Shown in pieces: positions 51,134-51,354 of a DNA stretch of 51,354 nt. Position numbers and translations under genes: made by a program. The notes under the pieces are model-generated. The model saw nothing but the letters and a program-made list of their open reading frames with translations, did no database searches and was not told where the DNA came from. Each line of letters opens with the position of its first letter. Position 1 is the first letter of the stretch. The stretch spans positions 1 through 51,354 of the forward strand of contig MDVR01000046.1 of assembly GCA_001940725.1 (NCBI GenBank), in the 5' to 3' direction. The stretch is from Candidatus Heimdallarchaeota archaeon LC_2 (GTDB lineage: Archaea; Asgardarchaeota; Heimdallarchaeia; Heimdallarchaeales; Kariarchaeaceae).

Positions 51134-51354
51134 TTATAGAGAAACAAACAGCAAATGAATCATTTGTCCCACCATACAGAAGCTCAAACCACCAGTTGAT
51201 GTATAATAAAAAACACGAACATCATTTTTTTCTGGACCATCATAATTTACAATTTCAAAAGTTTCACCATCAGAGATTAGCACGTAGCGACAACCATCGA
51301 GTCCTGTGTAGTCAACGATATCACCACGAGAATATGATGGATCTAAAAAAAAAT
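51134..51354 (-). CDS. C-terminal part of an unknown protein (runs off the right edge)
   Basis: A 73-codon open stretch enters from the right edge and ends at TAA 51134-51136: LDPSYSRGDIVDYTGLDGCR, YVLISDGETFEIVNYDG, VRVFYYTSTGGLSFCMVGQM. The start is outside. It is beta-rich and may be part of a secreted protein. The rhythm of residues is loosely like the fragment at 3311-3517. Confidence 0.5.
   Translation of the reverse strand, partial: FFLDPSYSRGDIVDYTGLDGCRYVLISDGETFEIVNYDGPEKNDVRVFYYTSTGGLSFCMVGQMIHLLFVSL

Noticed and set aside
1..51354. CRISPR array
   Set aside because: No regularly spaced repeats of the right size. The repeats seen are long tandem units, 47-bp direct copies without spacers, or dispersed single copies.

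Overview
The window comes from a low-G+C archaeon, most likely an Asgard archaeon of the Heimdallarchaeia type, assembled from a metagenome. The placement is an inference. It rests on archaeal TATA-type promoters, a type II (archaeal) GAPDH, ribosomal protein eS26, the tRNA methyltransferases TrmY and TrmJ, intron-bearing tRNA genes, a stand-alone Cdc48 N-domain protein, a leucine-rich-repeat protein, multi-zinc-finger coiled-coil proteins and a long-form (eukaryote-size) urocanase. No rRNA or other phylogenetic marker is present to settle it.

Positions 1 to about 33.5 kb look like chromosomal housekeeping DNA with patches of decay. From left to right this part holds: the start of a B12-binding radical SAM protein (off the left edge); a PadR regulator; urocanase HutU; a decayed patch with a second urocanase C-terminus; an iodotyrosine-deiodinase-like flavoprotein; a CDF metal transporter; TrmY plus a GlmU-like sugar nucleotidylyltransferase; a UbiA prenyltransferase beside a class I methyltransferase; an L-serine dehydratase locus damaged twice; TrmJ; carbonic anhydrase; a transposase remnant; a secreted protein with no ordinary start codon; Cdc48-N, LRR and EVE-like proteins; a LAGLIDADG endonuclease; GlmS; a YcaQ-like glycosylase; an intron-containing tRNA-His; archaeal GAPDH; eS26; a large zinc-finger protein; an MBL-fold hydrolase; a DUF2085-like/zinc-ribbon membrane protein; and TrpF. 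GlmS and the GlmU-like gene share an almost identical 45-base element in their upstream regions, which points to joint control of amino-sugar synthesis.

Positions about 34.4 to 45.1 kb look like an integrated accessory element. The region carries a degenerate tRNA-like sequence, an orphan tRNA 3' end, a zinc-ribbon/HEPN-like protein, a three-gene overlapping DUF2299/toxin-antitoxin-like operon, a D5/SF3-type helicase, an AbrB-like regulator, a 5'-truncated membrane protein whose 3' part is repeated three times as an exact 612-bp tandem unit, a tyrosine recombinase, and a full tRNA gene with a long internal interruption. The two tRNA 3' ends share 27 identical bases but point in opposite directions, so this is not a textbook attL/attR pair.

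Positions 45.1 to 48.9 kb hold a nested selfish-gene cluster: two paralogous LAGLIDADG endonucleases, a small ORF that overlaps the first of them by four bases, and a TnpB whose RuvC-II position has glycine where glutamate is usual. From 49.2 kb on there is a possible structured RNA, a secreted sensor-like protein coupled by a four-base overlap to a membrane-anchored winged-helix regulator, and the 3' end of one more gene.

The exact long repeats (520 bp twice, 612 bp three times, 47 bp twice) are either very recent duplications or assembly errors. Read-level checks would decide which.
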